DNA of 64,000 nucleotides from Apostichopus japonicus (lineage: Eukaryota > Echinodermata > Holothuroidea > Aspidochirotida > Stichopodidae), in NCBI RefSeq assembly GCF_037975245.1, contig NC_092580.1, positions 34,691,001-34,755,000 on the forward strand. The letters run 5' to 3'. Below, in pieces: positions 58,501 through 62,949 of this stretch; the stretch's first letter is position 1, and every line of letters starts with the position of its first letter. The translations under genes and the position numbers were made by a program. The notes under the pieces were generated by a model. The model was not told the origin of the DNA, ran no database searches, and saw nothing but the letters and a program-made list of their open reading frames with translations.

Positions 58501-58789
58501 ACCAGGATCAAATATTTGACAGAGATTGAAAGGTGGTCTATCTTTGATGTTGACCAATCAAGAACAGCCTGTGTAATATTTCTTATAGTCTTGGTAAACA
58601 TGTAATGATATCCATGGATGAAGACAATTCTCCTTTATTTCAGGTATGTCTTCATCTTGAATGTCTCCCTCTATTGTCTTGTTATGTCTCTTATTGCTTC
58701 TTGCCACATTTACAGGAGAAACGGAAAACTGTTAGAGCGTTGGAAGTAAAGAAACAACTAGATGGAAAGCTAGAAAGTGAAAAAGAAAG
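16279..58789 (+). CDS. ANKRD26-like ankyrin-repeat and coiled-coil protein, at least 43 exons, 3' end beyond window
   Basis: Exons 16279-16508 through 58716-58789 join into one open frame of 6,374 nt (2,124 codons plus 2 nt), with GT/AG sites and matching phases throughout. Residues 43-255 form six 33-residue ankyrin repeats (TPLHLACYNGH, TPVHLATSQGK, TALMLACQSDQ). The start resembles ANKRD26/POTE proteins (KDLSKIHKAAWNGDLNKI), as does the post-ankyrin segment GFHGCSHLIEE. Residues 256-605 are acidic and polar with repeated W-acidic motifs (DSWAAS, SDWDDDSD, SNWESEAD). Residues 606-1308 are one charged coiled-coil exon; 1380-2124 is a second coiled coil over many short exons. ANKRD26 proteins act at the centriole distal appendages and plasma membrane in vertebrates; the same role here is inference. 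The ATG at 16279 has A at -3 and an in-frame TAG at 16264. The conserved C-terminus and stop are not in the window. Confidence 0.88.
16870..18600 (-). mobile_element. Degenerate non-LTR retrotransposon (CR1/L2-type) in intron 1
   Basis: On the - strand, about 17958-18002 gives NYRPASLTSVSGK, and 17731-17772 gives IYLDMQQAFDTVPQ (RT motif YLDFQKAFDKVPH). Near 18180-18260 there is ITEEKMLDKLQ. At the 3' end (about 16990-17110), broken frames give NRLAENVVTAP, like the LINE C-terminal WNSLPENVV. Several stops and shifts; clearly dead. Confidence 0.72.
18600..19146. other. Right end of intron 1, nothing recognised
   Basis: C/T-rich patch near 18740-18870, then AT-rich intron up to the exon 2 acceptor. 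No coding signal. Confidence 0.45.
19147..19261 (+). CDS. ANKRD26-like exon 2 (ankyrin repeat 2)
   Basis: Residues 77-115. Encodes TPLHLACYNGHTDVVKYL, a consensus ankyrin repeat, and the start of repeat 3. Acceptor acttatag, donor gaga|gtaagt. Confidence 0.92.
19262..20343. other. Intron 2, nothing recognised
   Basis: About 1.1 kb AT-rich intron with no array or element recognised. Confidence 0.45.
20344..20517 (+). CDS. ANKRD26-like exon 3 (ankyrin repeats 3-4)
   Basis: Residues 116-173. Encodes AIQREHFDIAEVLLQRKADP then TAIHVAVSVGRSDAITLLL. Acceptor caattcag, donor ataaa|gtgagt. Its last 80 nt are the source of the downstream 157-bp tandem array. Confidence 0.92.
20440..21530. repeat. 155-157 bp tandem array containing the 3' half of exon 3 and its splice donor (7 copies)
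   Basis: Each unit includes gctgtgagtgttggccgctc through the donor aaa|gtgagtttcttag and 70 bp of intron. Donors recur at 20518, 20675, 20832, 20989, 21146, 21301 and 21457. The duplicated exon parts lack an acceptor in phase, and some carry a stop (gttgaccactga, about 21235), so they look like decaying exon fragments. Confidence 0.92.
21797..21903 (+). CDS. ANKRD26-like exon 4 (ankyrin repeat 5)
   Basis: Residues 174-209. Encodes TPVHLATSQGKSEILELLL and ENEADVNVQD. Acceptor ttaaacag after a T-run, donor aacag|gtgcat, phase 2. Confidence 0.92.
22585..22722 (+). CDS. ANKRD26-like exon 5 (ankyrin repeat 6)
   Basis: Residues 209-255. Encodes TALMLACQSDQIGIVKLLLE then HKADPNIRDQKGW. Acceptor tttgaacag, donor catgg|gtagga, phase 2. 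Followed directly by a 92-bp tandem array. Confidence 0.9.
22700..23195. repeat. 92-bp tandem array repeating the exon 5 end and donor (5 copies plus a diverged one)
   Basis: Each unit contains the exon 5 end catgggaggatttcat and donor g|gtagga. Donor copies are at 22723, 22815, 22907, 22999 and 23091, with a diverged copy near 23180. Read-through gives TAG straight after the exon, so the unit is not coding in the gene's frame. Confidence 0.92.
23452..23597 (+). CDS. ANKRD26-like exon 6
   Basis: Residues 255-304. Begins CSHLIEEQQTMKR, resembling the CSQLI segment that follows the ankyrin repeats in ANKRD26/POTE, then a Ser/Gly-rich stretch. Acceptor cttttcag; donor gtg|gtatca is weak but its phase joins exon 7 correctly. 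Confidence 0.82.
24242..24272 (+). CDS. ANKRD26-like exon 7 (31 nt)
   Basis: Residues 304-314, encoding GDNEEDLSIN. Acceptor ttcgttag, donor aataa|gtaagt. Short but with a strong donor and correct phase. Confidence 0.78.
24707..24770 (+). CDS. ANKRD26-like exon 8
   Basis: Residues 314-335. Encodes KSDDDSWAASNSEFDE and PAPKK, an acidic W-containing motif. Acceptor tattgaacag, donor aagaag|gtcagt. Confidence 0.85.
24905..25115. repeat. 35-40 bp tandem repeat (taccacaatc..tgca..tacctagcc)
   Basis: About five imperfect units in intron 8 share ctaccacaatc and tacctagcctac. Confidence 0.75.
25681..26146. mobile_element. MITE-like element with aagttcggacac inverted termini
   Basis: The left end gaacactgcaaagttcggacac (25681 on) pairs with the right end gtgtccgaacttcgaagtgtcc (to 26146). 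A further inverted copy, ggtgtccgaacttcgcaata, lies inside at 25921-25940. No coding frame is present. No clear target duplication, so the boundaries are approximate. Confidence 0.55.
26265..26319 (+). CDS. ANKRD26-like exon 9
   Basis: Residues 336-354. Encodes GLKLSNVTKVPSLESFKS. Acceptor tattatag, donor agtg|gtaagt, phase 1. Confidence 0.82.
26332..26965. repeat. 81-bp tandem array downstream of exon 9 (8 copies)
   Basis: Units start gtgaaattaagcatagtaga at 26332, 26405, 26486, 26567, 26648, 26729, 26810 and 26891. The first interval is 73 bp and the rest are exactly 81. The array begins 12 bp after the donor. Confidence 0.95.
27251..27365 (+). CDS. ANKRD26-like exon 10
   Basis: Residues 354-392. 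Polar, basic and likely disordered (ASGKDRHQHTTPRKDND). Acceptor gtttccag, donor ccaag|gtatgt, phase 2. Confidence 0.82.
27790..27868 (+). CDS. ANKRD26-like exon 11
   Basis: Residues 392-418. Encodes RSGSEGFNEEKPTPRRRTSS. Acceptor tcattcag, donor tctggg|gtaagt, phase 0. Confidence 0.83.
27869..29690. other. Intron 11, left part, nothing recognised
   Basis: Mostly AT-rich intron DNA. A slightly more GC-rich patch near 28230-28640 has no recognised feature. Confidence 0.5.
29680..30110. repeat. 80-bp tandem array carrying the exon 12 acceptor and exon start (6 copies)
   Basis: Each unit holds ttta(t/a)acag|acTattagtgattgggatgac. Acceptor copies precede 29693, 29773, 29853, 29933 and 30013; the real exon starts at 30094. 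The duplicated exon starts run into TGA within about 20 codons and have no good donor. Confidence 0.93.
30094..30171 (+). CDS. ANKRD26-like exon 12
   Basis: Residues 419-444. Encodes TISDWDDDSDILDDLSDKK, an acidic W motif. Acceptor actttatacag, donor ctcacg|gtatgt. Symmetric phase 0. Confidence 0.86.
30183..30350. repeat. About 63-bp tandem repeat just after exon 12 (3 copies)
   Basis: Three copies of ctatgaagctgacaaactct with gtgtgtgaatgtctcag, starting 12 bp after the donor. Confidence 0.85.
30684..30756 (+). CDS. ANKRD26-like exon 13
   Basis: Residues 445-469. Encodes FGSNRRSNEIPNSPSPIQEI then DERK. Acceptor tccatacag, donor aaaag|gtaagg, phase 1. Followed at once by the 75-bp array. Confidence 0.84.
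30757..31960. repeat. 75-bp minisatellite after exon 13 (about 16 copies)
   Basis: Unit: gtaaggcttcctgagatgtt, a middle with tgatatatttgatcagtatgg, then ttattccttgccaggaggca. A frame stays open for 12 units (30745-31671), but it is not the gene's frame, where read-through meets TAA after four codons. Each unit carries a donor-like gtaagg and an acceptor-like ccttgccag. Confidence 0.95.
32036..32188 (+). CDS. ANKRD26-like exon 14
   Basis: Residues 469-520. Polar and likely disordered (AFKTQDDKNNRVSESPDVTP). Acceptor atttgaag, donor agtg|gtatgt; phase 1 on both sides. Confidence 0.84.
32290..32500. repeat. Probable dispersed repeat in intron 14
   Basis: Contains ttggcctgatgattcaatcc and agcaggatcttcttcaaagg, then an A/G-rich tail ending in (gaaa)n. 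The layout resembles a short interspersed element, but this is inference from composition. Confidence 0.35.
32501..32943. other. Right part of intron 14, nothing recognised
   Basis: AT-rich intron; no repeat or coding signal seen. Confidence 0.45.
32944..32963 (+). CDS. ANKRD26-like exon 15 (20-nt microexon)
   Basis: Residues 520-526, encoding DSNWESE. Acceptor tactttctttag, donor tcagag|gttagt. The phase fits both neighbours, and the W-acidic motif matches exons 8 and 12. Confidence 0.68.
33204..33243 (+). CDS. ANKRD26-like exon 16 (40 nt)
   Basis: Residues 527-540, encoding ADDILPSDNSIGN. Acceptor atatttacag, donor aatg|gtaagt. Phase fits both neighbours. Confidence 0.75.
33835..34031 (+). 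CDS. ANKRD26-like exon 17
   Basis: Residues 540-605. Ser-rich then acidic (SEEENSFDETDNEEEEEP). Acceptor catttgtcag, donor cagaag|aag|gtctgt at 34032, phase 0. Confidence 0.86.
34320..36427 (+). CDS. ANKRD26-like exon 18 (large central coiled-coil exon)
   Basis: Residues 606-1308 from a single 2,108-nt exon, phase 0 to phase 2. Acceptor atctttaaag, donor agcag|gtaatg. It is very rich in Glu, Lys, Arg and Gln and nearly free of Pro and Gly up to 36040, so a long charged helix or coiled coil is expected. Between 35076 and 35582 it has seven 24-residue repeats of the type x-K-L-E-E-E-R-x(n)-A-E-x-I-E-x-E-K. The last part is non-helical and carries LDRLANGLP twice (36156 on and 36201 on). Such a long uninterrupted exon contrasts with the short exons on both sides, and a retrotransposed or fused origin is possible. 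Confidence 0.92.
36893..36956 (+). CDS. ANKRD26-like exon 19
   Basis: Residues 1308-1329. Encodes RSQKKMRSLNVNGNGSPS. Acceptor acctttgcag, donor catatg|gtgagt. Confidence 0.84.
37249..37450 (+). CDS. ANKRD26-like exon 20
   Basis: Residues 1330-1397. Encodes NNWQELLDEYDGLDYSS then a Ser/Pro/Thr-rich spacer (VPTGSSPMFPAGS). Acceptor cttgctag, donor ggtg|gtgaga, phase 1. Confidence 0.86.
37689..37812 (+). CDS. ANKRD26-like exon 21 (start of C-terminal coiled coil)
   Basis: Residues 1397-1438. Encodes FQNIVQDLRYKIAKEKQSAR and LATSKLRQISDEKQDIL. Acceptor atcttacag, donor tttaat|gtgagt, phase 2. Its last 54 nt are repeated downstream as complete exon-like units. Confidence 0.88.
37813..38350 (+). 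repeat. 118-bp tandem array holding four extra in-frame 54-nt copies of the exon 21 end
   Basis: Exon-like copies lie at 37877-37930, 37995-38048, 38113-38166 and 38231-38284. Each has acceptor atgtttccag, the 54-nt body starting actggccacaag, and donor at|gtgagt. Each body is 1 + 51 + 2 nt, so it fits the phase-2 junction and adds 18 residues (LATSKLRQISDEKQDIL plus one). Units look identical, which means either a very recent expansion or an assembly effect. Confidence 0.9.
38570..38725. repeat. 20-bp tandem repeat gaacattgcttgacaatggt (about 7 copies)
   Basis: Near-perfect copies from about 38600 to 38722 in intron 21. Confidence 0.9.
38994..39074 (+). CDS. ANKRD26-like exon 22
   Basis: Residues 1438-1465. 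Coiled coil (MDDINRERQELKDAMLQMEK). Acceptor gttcttctag, donor tttac|gtaagt, phase 2 on both sides. Confidence 0.88.
39413..39511 (+). CDS. ANKRD26-like exon 23
   Basis: Residues 1465-1498. Coiled coil (HEIELEREKRCSAELLLKK). Acceptor tttcgatag, donor tctga|gtaagt, phase 2. Confidence 0.88.
40042..40126 (+). CDS. ANKRD26-like exon 24
   Basis: Residues 1498-1526. Coiled coil (EQHTREQAELALCKLQVDYQ). Acceptor tttggttcag, donor caacag|gtgagt, phase 0. Confidence 0.88.
40680..43085. repeat. 85-90 bp minisatellite in intron 24 (about 27 copies, 2.4 kb)
   Basis: Unit: gttactcttcaatgacgtta, ctgttccttagtaatacagg, ttaccatactcgagtgtagg, attactgtgtcatgcctctc. Two subtypes alternate (cctt and cact before agtaatacag; gattgtgag and gtttgtgtg). 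The array ends about 40 bp before exon 25. Confidence 0.96.
43122..43235 (+). CDS. ANKRD26-like exon 25
   Basis: Residues 1527-1564. Coiled coil (LEAERDELHHQLIERENSRK). Acceptor acatttctacag, donor tatgag|gtgaag, phase 0. Confidence 0.88.
43674..43769 (+). CDS. ANKRD26-like exon 26
   Basis: Residues 1565-1596. Coiled coil (ESRKAAWSQSEKLKEELFT). Acceptor cttgttttag, donor atgaag|gtattt, phase 0. Confidence 0.87.
44267..44371 (+). CDS. ANKRD26-like exon 27
   Basis: Residues 1597-1631. Coiled coil (VEMERLQFKHKGNEGVL, then ILELESKLADLRQEQ). Acceptor ctattaaag, donor gaacag|gtaaga. Confidence 0.87.
44670..44804 (+). CDS. ANKRD26-like exon 28
   Basis: Residues 1632-1676. Coiled coil (AFHAQLTAVKIENSQLKSAL). 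Acceptor tattggtag, donor aaaag|gtaaat, phase 0. Confidence 0.87.
44990..45069 (+). CDS. ANKRD26-like exon 29
   Basis: Residues 1677-1703. Coiled coil (KENREKDKELQDLDHMHQEL). Acceptor tatcttcag, donor gaaag|gtgagt, phase 2. Its last 45 nt and donor seed the following G-rich array. Confidence 0.87.
45025..46190. repeat. 92-101 bp tandem array with exon 29 end, donor and poly-G tract (about 12 copies)
   Basis: Each unit contains gagctacaagac, catgcatcaagaacttgaaa, g|gtgagtcttgaagcctcag and a run of 6-11 G. Read-through in the gene's frame gives TGA at once. The G runs vary in length between copies. Confidence 0.94.
46416..46500 (+). CDS. ANKRD26-like exon 30
   Basis: Residues 1703-1731. Coiled coil (NAKSELDKMNGYLEKKQIEL). 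Acceptor ttttatcag, donor ttcaag|gtaaac, phase 0. Confidence 0.88.
46530..47370. repeat. 46-bp minisatellite in intron 30 (about 18 copies)
   Basis: Unit: gtaccgtaggggttagatag, ggtaccgtagatgtacccgt, acagat. Each unit has a GGGTTAG heptamer and partly self-complementary GGTACC and GTAC sites. Confidence 0.96.
47552..47608 (+). CDS. ANKRD26-like exon 31
   Basis: Residues 1732-1750. Encodes SNEKMQRNMEDKISRLKQQ. Acceptor ttacttttcag, donor caacag|gtaatt, phase 0. Confidence 0.85.
47660..48250. repeat. 94-bp tandem array in intron 31 (about 6 copies)
   Basis: Units start gcct(a/c)agatttgtagtaag at 47667, 47761, 47855, 47949, 48043, 48137 and 48231. Two subtypes (gatagcctaag, aataacctcag) alternate in part. 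Confidence 0.95.
48251..49410. other. Right part of intron 31, nothing recognised
   Basis: AT-rich intron with several short open frames that lack splice or family support. Confidence 0.45.
49411..49530 (+). CDS. ANKRD26-like exon 32
   Basis: Residues 1751-1790. Coiled coil (LLERTNQLKIFQQEMDKKLL). Acceptor taken as gtctctccaag at 49410. An upstream one (gttcaaaaag, exon start 49372) is also in frame and would add 13 residues. Donor gaaagg|gtaagt. Confidence 0.75.
49660..49830. repeat. 29-bp tandem repeat ggctggtgcagggatgtgtg (about 5 copies)
   Basis: Copies begin at about 49691, 49720, 49749 and 49778, alternating gatatg and gatgtg, with a diverged copy on each side. Confidence 0.9.
49970..50016 (+). 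CDS. ANKRD26-like exon 33 (47 nt)
   Basis: Residues 1791-1806. Encodes EEKAKALARAENLTE. Acceptor gttacttttag, donor gagag|gtgagc, phase 2. Confidence 0.83.
50579..50678 (+). CDS. ANKRD26-like exon 34
   Basis: Residues 1806-1839. Coiled coil (LRRAEQEMSSLKATMESLK). Acceptor ttctgacag, donor cacctg|gtgaga, phase 0. Confidence 0.86.
50679..52670. repeat. 2-kb pyrimidine-rich satellite in intron 34 (15-bp based ctcccctcactccctac)
   Basis: Almost pure C/T with A only as tca, cac and tac, built from 14-15 bp units (actcccctcactcc, ctcctcccctcacac). Three unique inserts (about 50845-50935, 51659-51750 and 52660-52740) share a segment with cttcatcag(g/a)tcaggg and ctacagtagtaaag. No TAA, TAG or TGA can form inside the basic unit, so all three forward frames stay open for hundreds of codons; this is not evidence of coding. 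Confidence 0.96.
53215..53262 (+). CDS. ANKRD26-like exon 35 (48 nt)
   Basis: Residues 1840-1855. Encodes EKLNSTISAVQKEKDQ. Acceptor tatcattccag, donor gaccag|gtgaga, symmetric phase 0. Confidence 0.83.
53263..54192. other. Intron 35, nothing recognised
   Basis: AT-rich intron. Short similar segments (tatcctgatagc, tatattctgaatgctttca) recur near 53877-54162 but no clear array forms. Confidence 0.45.
54193..54381 (+). CDS. ANKRD26-like exon 36
   Basis: Residues 1856-1918. Coiled coil (SLQTLKDSLTRSESDLRAK, then FVQQQLNEAEKKLC). Acceptor tttctttatag, donor cagaag|gtgggt, phase 0. Confidence 0.9.
54583..54648 (+). CDS. ANKRD26-like exon 37
   Basis: Residues 1919-1940. Encodes AHDNQEREIKDSKREAAQLN and EK. 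Acceptor ttctaaag, donor gagaag|gttagt, symmetric phase 0. The donor and last 9 nt are repeated 18 more times downstream. Confidence 0.85.
54640..55848. repeat. 63-bp minisatellite repeating the exon 37 end and donor (19 copies), open in the exon frame
   Basis: Unit: aatgagaag|gttagtagtac, acatatgtt.gtgttggtta, tttcattgatgcatg, aattggt. The exon 37 frame continues open through all 19 units to TGA after ELVKFK (stop 55846-55848). Units encode a 21-residue hydrophobic repeat (VSSTYMLVLVISLMHVLVNE). The opposite strand is open too, because the unit lacks stops in both. Unit order shows a higher-order repeat of about six units. Confidence 0.95.
56007..56144 (+). CDS. ANKRD26-like exon 38
   Basis: Residues 1941-1986. 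Coiled coil (ISNLESVRYKLESQLEDVQK). Acceptor ccatttatag, donor cagcag|gtttgt, phase 0. Confidence 0.88.
56145..57165. other. Intron 38, nothing recognised
   Basis: About 1 kb of AT-rich intron with no array or element recognised. Confidence 0.45.
57166..57285 (+). CDS. ANKRD26-like exon 39
   Basis: Residues 1987-2026. Coiled coil (MRKMQELEREKAKLEVVVEQ). Acceptor gttatcacag, donor atacag|gtatta, phase 0. Confidence 0.89.
57455..57526 (+). CDS. ANKRD26-like exon 40
   Basis: Residues 2027-2050. Encodes MKNNLEVIYSELRNTNVHIG. Acceptor gttaaccacag, donor cttagt|gtaagt, phase 0. Confidence 0.85.
57974..58072 (+). CDS. ANKRD26-like exon 41
   Basis: Residues 2051-2083. Encodes VEDHKELWESEIKSKSKLGL. 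Acceptor tgtctccttag, donor ttacga|gtaagt, phase 0. Confidence 0.89.
58368..58418 (+). CDS. ANKRD26-like exon 42
   Basis: Residues 2084-2100. Encodes LAQLQRFRVNQQGHIEE. Acceptor tatcttatag, donor gaagag|gtgagg, phase 0. Confidence 0.83.
58716..58789 (+). CDS. ANKRD26-like exon 43 (last exon seen)
   Basis: Residues 2101-2124. Coiled coil (EKRKTVRALEVKKQLDGKLE). Acceptor cacatttacag, donor gaaag|gtaaac, phase 2. The open phase means at least one more exon lies beyond 64000 or was missed in the following repeat-rich intron. Confidence 0.85.
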
Positions 58790-58814
58790 GTAAACATATT
58801 GTTAAAGAGCATCA

Positions 58815-59115
58815 GTTGAGGGTAATGTAAAACAAGGCTAGTTGTGCAATGGCACTGTAAAACAAGGGTAGTTGTGCAATAGCACTGTAAAACAAGGGTA
58901 GTTGTGCAATAGCACTGTAAAACAAGGTTAGATGTGCAATGGCAATGTAAACAAGGTTAGATGTGCAATAGCACTGTAAAACAAGGCTAGTTGTGCAATG
59001 GCACTGTAAAACAAGGCTTGTTGTGCAATAGCACTGTAAAAGAAGGTTAGATGTGCAATAGCACTGTAAAAGAAGGTTAGATGTGCAATGGCAATGTAAA
59101 ACAAGGCTAGTGGTC
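58815..59115. repeat. 29-30 bp tandem repeat tgtgcaatagcactgtaaaa (about 10 copies)
   Basis: Near-identical units with acaagg(c/g/t)tagttgtgcaat, starting about 25 bp after the exon 43 donor. Confidence 0.93.
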
Positions 59116-59885
59116 AGTCTCATTAAAGCAGGTTTTGGCCTTAATTTAATTTTGTTGTGATTTTTTATCTCAATACATTACATGTATAGAGATATTGTAA
59201 CAGTAAGTGGGACTTTCTCTTCTCTTAAAAATTTTTCAGCGTCTTCAAACAAAGTTCTTTTTCTCTGGAATTTCCAGAGCAAGAATATATCATATAGACC
59301 AACAAAAGTTACTATTTTTTATTCCAGAATTGTATCTCATTCTGTGACTTTTTCACCGATTTATGTCCAAATCGGGCCAATTTGGACTGAAAACACACTT
59401 TGTCACACCTGTTTTGCACACGCTCCAAATCTTATGTTTTATGAAAGAGAATAGAATAGAACTGTCTTTCAACAGTGGTATCGTCTAAGATAGGGTCCTA
59501 TGTATTATATATTTTATTAAAATTTTAAACTTCCATTTGTTGTTTACAGGTAGGTATTAATAAGAATTTTACTACATGTATATGACATTTAATGGCTTTT
59601 ATTTGCTTTATTTGATGTTTAAATGATTTTTCTTTCTTAAAACAACACTGAGCTGCCGCCCCTACTTTTAGTAAAAAGGTCCGTTTTTGATGATTAAGCC
59701 CCGCCCCCAAGTCTGTTTTGTAGCAGATTGGCTATGACTCATAACAGCTACATGTTAGATATACGAAAATGGCTACCCTCGCGAACAATTTTCTGTTCTG
59801 TAGTTAGGTACGCGAGGTGTTAGTGTATTGCATGCTAATTACATTCTGTACTGCTGAATTCTACGTAACATCCATTTAAGGATAG
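59116..59885. other. Intron 43, stretch between the 30-bp array and the hAT-like element
   Basis: AT-rich intron; no exon or element recognised. Confidence 0.45.
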
Positions 59886-59893
59886 TACTGGTG

Positions 59894-61615
59894 TAGTGTT
59901 CAACCGATTAACCTAATCGGAATCGGTACGAATATTGCATAATCGGTACATAATCGGTATCGGTAAAAATTACGTGGAATACCAGTTATGTCATACCGAT
60001 TATTCAAAAACATATGGAAGGTGAAAATATCATTATTCAAAAACATATGGAAGTTGAAAATATCAACTGATGAATTAGGTTTGTTCTTTTACTACGAAAT
60101 ATTAAAAAGAGGCACCCCCTATATACATCTTTCACAGTGTATACTTTCATCAAATTAGGCTGCCAGGGTCGCCGATTTTGCTTCCTTCGTGGTTATTGGC
60201 TGCATATTTCTTGGCACAGTAAGCATAGCAGCAATAGCAATTTCGCGAATTCAGGAATGTGCTGGACAGGGTAGGAAATAAGCGGGGGCAACGGGCGATT
60301 CGCCCTCGCAAGTGCTAAAAAGCCCTCCTAAAGCACAATTACGAGTGCGAAAAAGAAAAATGAAATATAAAAAAATCGCCCTCTTTATATCAGGTGTCTG
60401 TGTAAAATTAATTGTGACATGCGTTTGCTTTAGCTAGGAATTGCAGTTGCATCGCGAATCGCGCAAACAGTTTTCTCACCCCGCATCAAAATTTGAAGCA
60501 GTGCGAGAGGGTCGCGCACAATCACCGGGAACTTCCCGTGGTAAATTACGGCCTGCAGTACCAGCGAAAATAACCTAAAATCCTCACAAATCTCCGACCA
60601 CATAGTAGCCTTACTTCACACTAAATCAACTGCATGGAAATCTAAACTTGACATCTGTTTATTCGCTCTAGTTGTGTCGCAAATGAAAACTAAAAATATC
60701 CACGGAAACTGCAATCTTCGACCACATGTTAGCCTAACAACCACACTAAGTCAATAGGAAATGTAGCCTAACCATCGGTTTGCAAAAAAAAAAAAAAAAA
60801 AAAAATTGCGTAGCTTAGTTTACAACTTTCAATTTGCTGGAAATCGGCATTTGTTTGGAAGGTAATGTAAGTGATATGTCTTATAGAGGGAATGTTATAT
60901 TTTATATTGGAGTAGTTTCTAGTTGTTATTATTTCTTTACATCAATCTGGTATTACATTTTAGAGTAATTTTAAACAATTTACGATGGTACAATTTGCTT
61001 TTCAGTTTGATTGGCCTAAGCTTACACATTCTAATTGAACCTGAATGGAGTTATATAGGTAACGAATAGGTATGTTTAACTTCAAGTTCGTAACATTTCT
61101 ATTTGTTCATAAACGGTATAATACTGAAAATAAGTACAAAATATTGTCGGAATGAAGGCAATATGTCATTAAAATTTACACTTTGGTAAAGATTGCAGAT
61201 GGATGGTTTGTCTGAGATACTTTTTGAGATGGATATTTTGAGTAACTATTCGTAGCCCATTTCAAGCCATTAACAGGTGACATTTACGTCGAGGTGGTTA
61301 GGCCATTCGCTTAGCACAGTGCTGACTAGGTAGGATGTCATATCTCCGTATTTTGGAAATTTAAAAAAAAAAATTTCTTTCCGAGAAACTCCAGAGGTAA
61401 TTTGGTACATACAAAATGGTACCTTAGAGCCTTGTATAACAACGAAGCAAAAGGAAACTGGGGAAAATCACAACAATAATTGTTTCTGTCAAACTTTATT
61501 GCCGATTTCGTATAAACGGGATATTTTCTCATTTTCAAATAATCGGAATCGGTACGATTATGAAAAAATAATCAGTAATCGGTATTTTCTGTTATGCATA
61601 ATAGGTTGAACACTA
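59894..61615. mobile_element. Non-autonomous hAT-like transposon with 8-bp target duplication
   Basis: The left end TAGTGTTCAACC (59894 on) is the reverse complement of GGTTGAACACTA at the right end (to 61615). The flanks carry an 8-bp duplication: tactggtg (59886-59893) and taatggtg (61616-61623). Both subterminal regions are rich in aatcggaatcggtacg. The interior has a poly-A run (60785-60805) and a module shared, inverted, with the element at 2648-3528. No transposase frame is visible. A paralogous empty site, tactggtgttcagacagctt, lies at 61821-61840. The 8-bp duplication and TAGTGTTCAACC-type ends fit the hAT superfamily. Confidence 0.78.
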
Positions 61616-62940
61616 TAATGGTGTTCAGGTAGCTTTTCAGAGCAAAGGCCATGATAAGTTTGTTTGATTGCCCTTCATGTATTTTGTATAATTACGTATA
61701 CACATTCTTGTATTTCTGAAGGCTATTTACTGTAGGCCTAGTGCAATTTAAAAAAAAAAAAAAATATATATATAGGCCACTAGGCCTATTAGGCTTTCAG
61801 TGATAGCCACATTAGCATTGTACTGGTGTTCAGACAGCTTTTCCTAGGAAGGACCAGGGTAAGTTTGTTTGATGGGTACGTATAAAAGAGGAGCCGGCCA
61901 TAGCATCACAACTTTGATAAGACAATAAAAATTGTATAAGGTTATGTTTTATTTATAAGGATATAGGCCTAAGATGTATAAGGTTATAAGAAGTATGTTT
62001 AGCTTTCTTTTGAACCTGTAATGTTTGACATCAAATGTACAAAGAATTAAAATAAAATAACAAAATGAAGAGGAACTGAGGTGGCTATTAGGGGAAGAGG
62101 AGGCCACCCATCACTTGCATACAAAAACTTGTAATCTTCTTTTACATTATTTTTTCCAAGTCATAAATCCATGAAATCTTCATGTCCGAAAAATTGAGAT
62201 GGAAAAACGTGGGTTGTTTTGATATCTAGAAGTGGACACAGTTTTGATGGTAGTCACCACTACAGTCTACATTAACATACAGTAGGTCAATAGGCCTAGC
62301 TCTCAAGGCAGGCATCAAGAATATGGTCGAGTTGTTCGCCTCTTCTAATTTGGCTGTTGTCATTGACATCAAACTATATGACCAAAAAGTCCAACAGAGA
62401 CTGACCTAAGATGAAGGATACCACATGAAAAACAAGTTCTTAAATATTCTATGACATTACTAAACCTTGCAACGTCGTTCTTTCGACTAACAGGCAATGA
62501 GCGCTAAAGGCAAGACTAGCAGGATAAAGTGTAACCTGCAGAGACTATTCGTGGCAAAGTAGCAAAAATGCAAGTTATATATTTGTTGTACCATGATTGA
62601 TATTGATAATTGTAGAGACAGAGCAAAGATTTGAAATTAGGAATCAAAATTAAAACTTCCAGTATTGAGATACTGCATCATTGATGCTCTTGTCTTAAAG
62701 CTTATCACAGTCAACAAGCTTTTCTCTAAAAATAAATTGTATCAGATTTCTCAAAGAATTTTGTGTTTTGCATTACTTGAAAAGAACTTGAGCTTCAGTG
62801 TTAGATAGATATTTGATTAGCACACCTTTTGTCTGTGCCCAGACAACATAGATATGTACAGGTGGGTTGGTGAGAAACAAGTAAATATACAAACAAGAGA
62901 AAAACTTACATAATAACCTTAAAAATAAATATAAAATTCA
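61616..62940. other. Intron 43, stretch between the hAT-like element and the LINE relic
   Basis: Two related segments share tggtgttcag, agcttttc and gtaagtttgtttga (61619 on and 61826 on). Otherwise nothing recognised. Confidence 0.45.
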
Positions 62941-62949
62941 ACCCAATTA

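Noticed and set aside
58812-59123. 103-codon open frame on the - strand with LVLQCHCTTS repeats
   Set aside because: It is the complement of a 30-bp tandem repeat just after the exon 43 donor.
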